Positions 58,510-64,000 of a stretch of DNA of 64,000 nt are shown here, piece after piece. This stretch comes from Zingiber officinale (taxonomy: Eukaryota > Streptophyta > Magnoliopsida > Zingiberales > Zingiberaceae): NCBI RefSeq assembly GCF_018446385.1, contig NW_024589883.1, positions 28,249-92,248 on the forward strand, in the 5' to 3' direction. Position 1 is the stretch's first letter. Every line of letters starts with the position of its first letter. The notes beneath the pieces were generated by a model. It had not been told where the DNA came from. It saw only the letters and a program-made list of their open reading frames with translations, and ran no database searches. The position numbers and the translations under genes are program-made.

Positions 58510-60824
58510 ATGGCTTCGGTCCTCCGCCTCTCGCCCGCACCACCCCGCATCGTCTGCTTCCGCCGCCAGGCAGCCTCCGGGAGGCCTACTCAAGTCCGGT
58601 GCGAGGGCAGGAGCCCTTCGCCTGCGAGCCGCGAGGGGTCCAAGTCGGAAAACGTTGTTCTCAAACTGGCCTGGTACGGCTCCGAGCTCCTCGGTATCGC
58701 CGCTTCTCTCTTCCGGCCGTCTCCGCCGACTGCCCCCGCTGAGGAGATCTCCGCCGGCGCGATCGGATTGTTGACTGGCAGAGCGCAGGTTGCGGAAGCC
58801 ATCAAGGAGGACTTCGCCCGCTCCTACTTCGTCACAGGTTTGTAAAAGAACTTCCATTCCTAGGGTTTCCAACGAAGAACGTTTGCATCTGTTGAACTTT
58901 TGGATTTAGTCTGCTACACTTTTTAATTTCGTTTCCATTCATGAACTATAAATTTTGGATTGATGGATTTTAGGCCGCTACTCTTCTTTTCATGCTCATT
59001 CATGAACTAAAATTTTGGATTGGCATAGGATCGAAACTAATTTAAACTTCATGGAAGTTTGTGTAATTTCATTCACCAGCATAGATTTATGGATATTTTC
59101 TACCAATCTTCTGACTCTTATGATATATTCGGTGACACAAATACCACAAGATTGCATTTTGTGGTTAACTTTGTTGTAAATCACGTGAATTTGGTAGCTA
59201 CAACACTTTTCGAGATTTTATCAATAGATATTGTGGGGAAATGATTGTATTCAATATCATGTAGGGAACAATTGTGATGGAACATAGTAATATATCTAAG
59301 GCTGTAAACGGGCATATTATCCATTAACAAGATTGATATTCACTCAATAAGAGCTTAACTTCGATAAAGTTCGTGAATAAAGCTTCCAAATATTTTACGA
59401 ACCAAGTTATTTGTAAACTTATCTAAAGTTACATTATGATCTTAGTTTGTTTGGTTTTTAATTCAAACATTTCAAGAATATAATCTGAGTGTTGTGTCTT
59501 TTTTTACCTTACAAATGTTACCCTTTTTGATTATCTATAATGTCAGTAATAATGGAAGTTTTATTTATTTTGTCAATAGGTTAACTATGGGTAAACATGT
59601 TGCTAGTTGAGCTCAGCTGATGCTTCACCTTGGCTTGAGCTTAATAGCGAACAAGCTTGAATAAGCTCGATAAGATAAACAAACGAGCTTGAACATCATC
59701 AAACTCAACTCGGTTCAGCTCGTTTGTAGCTCTAAGAATATCGATGCAAATCAGCAGGAGATTAATAATATTCCTTTAACAAGTGCTATCCTTGTAGTTC
59801 ATGTGGGAAAACATCACTTCATCAATCTGAGTGTTTAAATTTCTGTCACACATCAACTGGAGTTACTCTCCAGAAGCATTCGATACTTCCCTTGCCCACA
59901 ATTATAGGCACTTGCTTATGAGTATTATTAAAGTGCAACAATGACAATTTTTATGGGCCTTTTTAGATCATTCTAAAATGCTTGTCTATTAAGACAGGTA
60001 AGTCTTTGATCTACTTTCGACATTCACTTGTAAAGTCTATTTTGTCATTGGTTTTGATACAGGGAACTTGACACTGAATGCTTATGAGGATGACTGTGAA
60101 TTTGCTGACCCAGCAGGTTCCTTCAGAGGTCTACCTCGTTTTAAAAGAAATTGTTCAAATTTCGGATCACTGCTTGAAAAATCTAACATGAAACTCACAA
60201 AATGGGAGGATTTTGAGGTAAAGTGGTTTTCATATTTGGTAGGATATGATCTCTCCCCAAGTAAATGCAAGGCTGCAAAAGTTGCATGCATCTCACTCGT
60301 CAGCTATCATCCTCATTCTGAGTTGATACATTTGTATATTTATCAAGCATTACAGCCAAAGTAGTTGATCTCAGGATAAATCAATTGGACATTGGCGTTT
60401 CAGTTGCATCATGTCATTTCCTTGGAGACCAATTCTTTCCGGTATATCTGATCCCGCCTTCAAGAGTATACTTTTTCTGTTATCCCCCCATATGATTAAT
60501 TTCTTGATTATGTACATGAAATTGATGTCCTTTGTGTTACCTGAGTATTTCATTCCAACTTCTCGATACATTCATTCTCTCGTTTCATCTGTTGTTTTTG
60601 TGCAGCTACTGGCTATACAGAATACTATTTCGATGCTGAATCCGGGAGGGTTTGCAGGCAATGAAATTATTCTGCAACCGCAAAGTCAATAGGAGTTCGA
60701 TTTTTCATGAACAAATGATTGAGTTTGGTTCTTATGCAGGCATGTGGAGCATTGGAATGTTCCAAAAATGGCACTTCTTAAGCAAATATTCAGACCAAGC
60801 CGCTGGGTATGGGAGACGCGCTGA
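58510..60824 (+). CDS. Plastid-targeted DUF2358-type protein, function unknown
   Basis: Five exons: 58510-58837, 60063-60217, 60375-60441, 60606-60657 and 60740-60824, giving 228 residues. The first 50 residues (MASVLRLSPAPPRIVCFRRQ...) are Ser/Arg/Pro-rich with few acids, like a chloroplast transit peptide. The body has LTGRAQVAEAIKEDF, then NAYEDDCEFADPAGSFRGL, RFKRNCSNFGSLLEKSNMKL and GHWRFSCIMSFPWRP. It continues with TGYTEYYFDAESGRVCRHVE and HWNVPKMALLKQIFRPSRW. This pattern is the SnoaL/NTF2-like fold of plant DUF2358-type proteins, whose biochemical role I do not know. Intron 4 starts with GC (AG|GCAATG), the known minor GC-AG class; no GT donor there keeps the conserved RHVEHW stretch. 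A repeat of the 13296 family sits in intron 1. Confidence 0.9.
59305..59736. mobile_element. Copy of the GTAAACGA / GAGCTCG repeat family in intron 1 of the DUF2358 gene
   Basis: Left part GGCTGTAAACGGGC and right part, inverted, GAGCTACAAACGAGCTGAAC resemble the ends of 13296-14043. The interior has ACGAGCTTGAACATCATCAA and AACTCGGTTCAGCTCG words. Boundaries are approximate. Confidence 0.5.
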
Positions 60825-61525
60825 AAGACTTCAATGCAAAGATTTGAAATTCGTAGAGCCATGAGAAATCTCAGTTGGTACTAATGGTTGGCAAAGGTCC
60901 GCCGCAAAGCTGTTCCATGGCGTGTTCTTTCTCATCTCTAGTATATAAATGTCAATTAGAAGCTCATTAGGCTGTTTAGGGAATCAGTGAGTGATGCCAT
61001 AAAGTGCATGACTATGGCACTGGAATGCAGAAAAACTCAGAAAGCATGCGGTATTTCCTTCTGATAGAAAATGTGGTTTCGTAGCACTTAATGGCTATTT
61101 TGTCATTTGGTATCAATTTACATGTAGGTTTCTCTTGGACATAAAATTTAGAATCACTTCAAATCAAAATCGATGGACTCTTAGACGCTTACTAAATCTA
61201 TTTATACTCTTGATTTCACATATCAATTCTTAATTATGACAGCCTTCGGGACTATAATACACTTCAAGTTGTTTTATAAATTTTTTTTTTTCTAAATAGA
61301 GTGTGCAACTAAAGTATATTAGATTTTCTGGTCGTTTGTCAAGAGTGCATTCTGATTTACTTATTAAGGTTAACTGAATTTATTTATTTATTTTTAATTG
61401 TGACACATTTAATCTTAATCTAGTAAAAAGACAATTGTTTGTAATTCTAGATTTATCTTAGTGAAAAATTTCTGCGAGCCGGGATCAATAACATCCGATA
61501 TTAATGGATTCGAACAGTAAGATGG

Positions 61526-61562
<37 letters not shown>

Positions 61563-61657
61563 TAAAGGAAGAGTCAAGGTCGCTCCAGCTCATCGTCATA
61601 TACAAAGCAGATCCTCTTAAGGGAGTTTTGTGAGAGAGAGATCAGAATTGAAAAGCA
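60825..61657. other. Spacer: DUF2358 gene 3' UTR, dispersed repeat, PIRL promoter
   Basis: Bases 60825 to about 61150 are probably the 3' UTR and flank. Bases 61290-61500 match the dispersed repeat at 22298-22500. Bases 61528-61560 are an AAT trinucleotide microsatellite of about eleven units. A TATAAAGG motif follows directly at 61561-61568, 90 bases before the PIRL start codon, and is the best TATA-box candidate. Confidence 0.6.
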
Positions 61658-63897
61658 ATGGGGAATCCAACACAATCAACCTCCGTTGGGGTGATAGAGG
61701 CTGTGGAGGAGATCATGATGGCCTACAGGTCCCTGCCACCAAGGCCGTCCATAGAGGAAGTTGAGGCAGCCATAGCTGTGATCAGGACAGCAGACAGTGA
61801 GCAGGAGCTCAGAGTTTGGGAGATTGCCAAGACGCAGAGGCCCCCTGATGTTCCGCAGAAGCTCTTCTCTTTGCTGCAGGAGGTCAAGAGGAACCTAGCC
61901 CTGTTGCAGAGCCAGCAGCATAGGAGGGAGGCCATGGCCTTGGTGGAGCTGGATAAGAGCCTTCAAGTGTTTGATGAATTGATTCAGAGAGTATCTAAGA
62001 CTGTCTCAGGAGAGGAAACCGAAGAGGAGGAGGAAGAGGAGAAGTGGAAGGAGGAAGTTAACGATGGGATTGGTAGAAGTTTGAGTTTGGTCGAAAAATT
62101 GAAGGATGAGAAGAAAGAGGAGGCGAATTCTTTATCAAAGCTTGATGATGCCTACTCAGGTCAGTTTATTCTCTGCTTTTGCTTATTTTCTCTGCAATGG
62201 TCGCTTTCTTTGCTTAATTCTTTCTTCAATTATGTTGAAGTAAGTTTGTTGATTGAATGATTGTTTGTGAAGAGTGCTTCTTGAGCTCATAGAGTTGTAA
62301 GCACGGGGCAATTTGAAGGTCCCAAGGCAAATTTTTCTTCAAGCCTTTCGAATTCCATTGCCATTTTGCTAAAATAAATAAGTAAAAAAGAGCAAGATTC
62401 ATGCCAACCTTTAAGGTACTATCTAACAATTTAAGATCATGCATGCCTTTGTGATTAACCATTTGATTGTTGCTAGGTAAAAAATCTTAGGTAATATTAT
62501 TATATTTTCTTACTTGTTGCCTTGTTAAAGATTCAACTTGGTGTTTTGGAATGCTCAAAGACGACCTAGATTTCTTAACTTGATGGATTGGCTCATTTAG
62601 AGTTTAAAGTATGATTAATCTAAGCGACCTTAATTTGTTTAGCATGATAAGATTCACTCAGCCAAACTCAAACTATTGGGATATAAATTTGTTGTTTCAT
62701 TGTGTCTATTCACTCTACATAGATATTTGAATTTTTGGTATCCTCATGCTCTCAAAATCTGTCTCATTCTCCCTATAGTTAATGGCGATACAAAGCTAAG
62801 CCTCATCCAAGTGGCAAGCTTAATTGAAACTTCAGCTAAGAAAGGAGTTCGAGTCATTGATCTCCAAGGCAAGCTAATGGACCAAATTGAGTGGCTTCCA
62901 AACTCACTTGGAAAATTACAAGAAGCCACTGAATTGAAGATATCAGAGAACCGAATCATGGCTCTTCCAACGTCTATTGGAAGCTTGAAATGCGTAACAA
63001 AGCTTGACATCCACTCCAATCAACTCATAAACCTACCTGAATCATTTGGAGAACTATCCAATCTGATCGATCTCGATTTGCATGCAAACCGCCTAAAAAC
63101 TCTGCCTTCTACATTTGGGAACCTTACAAATCTAGTCAACCTCGATCTGAGTTCTAACCAGTTCTATGTTCTTCCCCACACAATAGGGAACCTAACAAAT
63201 TTGAGATGGTTGAACATCGAGACAAATGAACTTGAAGAGCTCCCTTACACTATTGGATCGTGTACTGCTCTCATCGAGCTCAGGTTAGATTTCAATCAGC
63301 TAAAAGCATTACCTGAAGCGATCGGGAAACTCGAGTGCTTGGAAATTCTTACACTGCACTACAATAGAGTTAAATCATTGCCTAGTACTATGTCTTCACT
63401 TTCTAAGCTTAAAGAACTCAATGTCAGCTTCAATGAGCTTGAGTCGATCCCTGAGAGCCTTTGCTTGGTCAAAAGTCTAGTAAAGTTGGATGTCGGAAGG
63501 AACTTTGCTGATTTGAGAATGTTGCCGAGATCAATCGGGAACCTAGAGATGCTAGAAGAGTTGGACATAAGCAGCAACCAAATAAGAATATTGCCTGATT
63601 CTTTCAGTCTTCTGGCGAAACTAAGAATGTTCAATGCAGATGAAACTCCGTTGGAAATGCCACCGAAAGATGTTATTAAATTAGGAGCTCAGGTAAATAT
63701 AAGTCTTGTTCTTTAGTTCTTTCGATACAATTATGATTCTTTCTTGACAAATTCATTGTTTTTTTTTTGCTCGGTAGGCTGTTGTCCAGTACATGGCCGA
63801 TTCAGTTAGAGCAAAGACTGAGGGTAGTCAACAGGCTGAGCCAAAGGATTGTTTGTTTTGGTTGTGTTCATTATGTTCGACGATAGAGGAAGAATGA
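61658..63897 (+). CDS. Plant intracellular Ras-group-related LRR protein (PIRL)
   Basis: Cytoplasmic leucine-rich-repeat protein of the plant PIRL family, related to animal Shoc2/Sur-8 scaffold proteins. Three GT-AG exons, 61658-62159, 62779-63692 and 63778-63897, give 511 residues. The N-terminal 165 residues are helical with an acidic stretch (EETEEEEEEEKWKEE). Residues from about 170 carry VIDLQGKLMDQIEWLPNSLG, then about ten repeats of the typical 23-residue form (LxxLxLxxNxLxxLPxxIGxL), for example LIDLDLHANRLKTLPSTFGN. A C-terminal AVVQYMADSV segment follows, ending in a Cys-rich CLFWLCSLC tail that could be membrane-facing. Similarity suggests the PIRL4/5/6 group, but I do not assign a number. 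An ORF running 62676-62778 into exon 2 is intronic. Confidence 0.93.
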
Positions 63898-64000
63898 CAA
63901 GCGAAGTATACAATTTGTTGCACTTTTGTTTGATTTTTGCACATTGCAATCATCTTTGAGTTTAAACTCTTGTTTGTTTGTAAGAGCCAAAAATAATGTA

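Noticed and set aside
58424-58774. 116-codon frame overlapping the DUF2358-type exon 1
   Set aside because: A different frame of the same GC-rich exon. Only the frame from 58510 joins the conserved exons.

Overview
The window is nuclear DNA from a flowering plant. It shows intron-rich genes with plant-specific families (ALMT, HIPP, PIRL, a plastid DUF2358-type protein), a eukaryotic tRNA-Asn, Au-type SINEs, hAT and Harbinger-like elements and many solo LTRs. Gene-body style and repeat load suggest a monocot with a medium to large genome. I cannot name the species from sequence alone.

Layout, left to right. At the left edge lies the last exon of a probable sphingoid-base/ceramide kinase (+), then about 3.5 kb of AT-rich DNA. 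Next are an RNA polymerase III subunit RPC11/RPC10 gene (+, 4.3-5.6 kb) and an aluminium-activated malate transporter gene (-, 5.8-7.5 kb). From 7.5 to 17.1 kb there is no gene, only nested repeats: a SINE split by a small hAT element, a minisatellite, and a 3.2-kb solo LTR that carries two further insertions. A tRNA-Asn(GTT) gene (-) at 17.1 kb has a duplicated 3' flank. Then come an F-box gene of the At4g00755 type (+, 17.8-20.4 kb), a small isoprenylated HMA-domain protein (-, 20.8-21.4 kb) and a 14-exon PrimPol gene (+, 23.5-41.0 kb). PrimPol intron 11 (9 kb) contains a solo LTR, minisatellites and a hAT transposon that itself contains an Au SINE and another solo LTR. The stretch 41-46.2 kb is again repeat-rich (foldback elements, nested MITEs, a solo LTR). 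A tentative small gene (-, 46.5-46.9 kb) lies head to head with STE24/CAAX protease 1 (+, 47.4-57.0 kb). A plastid-targeted DUF2358-type gene (+, 58.5-60.8 kb) and a PIRL leucine-rich-repeat gene (+, 61.7-63.9 kb) follow.

The genes are ordinary single-copy plant housekeeping and signalling genes and do not form a pathway cluster. One loose link is that the HIPP-like protein ends in a CaaX box and STE24 is a CaaX protease. The exon models for RPC11, ALMT, F-box, HIPP, PrimPol, STE24, DUF2358 and PIRL all close in frame from start to stop. The one non-GT donor in RPC11 and the GC donor in the DUF2358 gene are noted in their entries.

The most unusual signal is in the LTRs. Four solo LTRs from at least two families carry arrays of short perfect or near-perfect inverted repeats whose two arms change together from unit to unit (compensatory changes, including G-T pairs). 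This looks like maintained secondary structure or maintained dimeric binding sites rather than simple tandem repetition.
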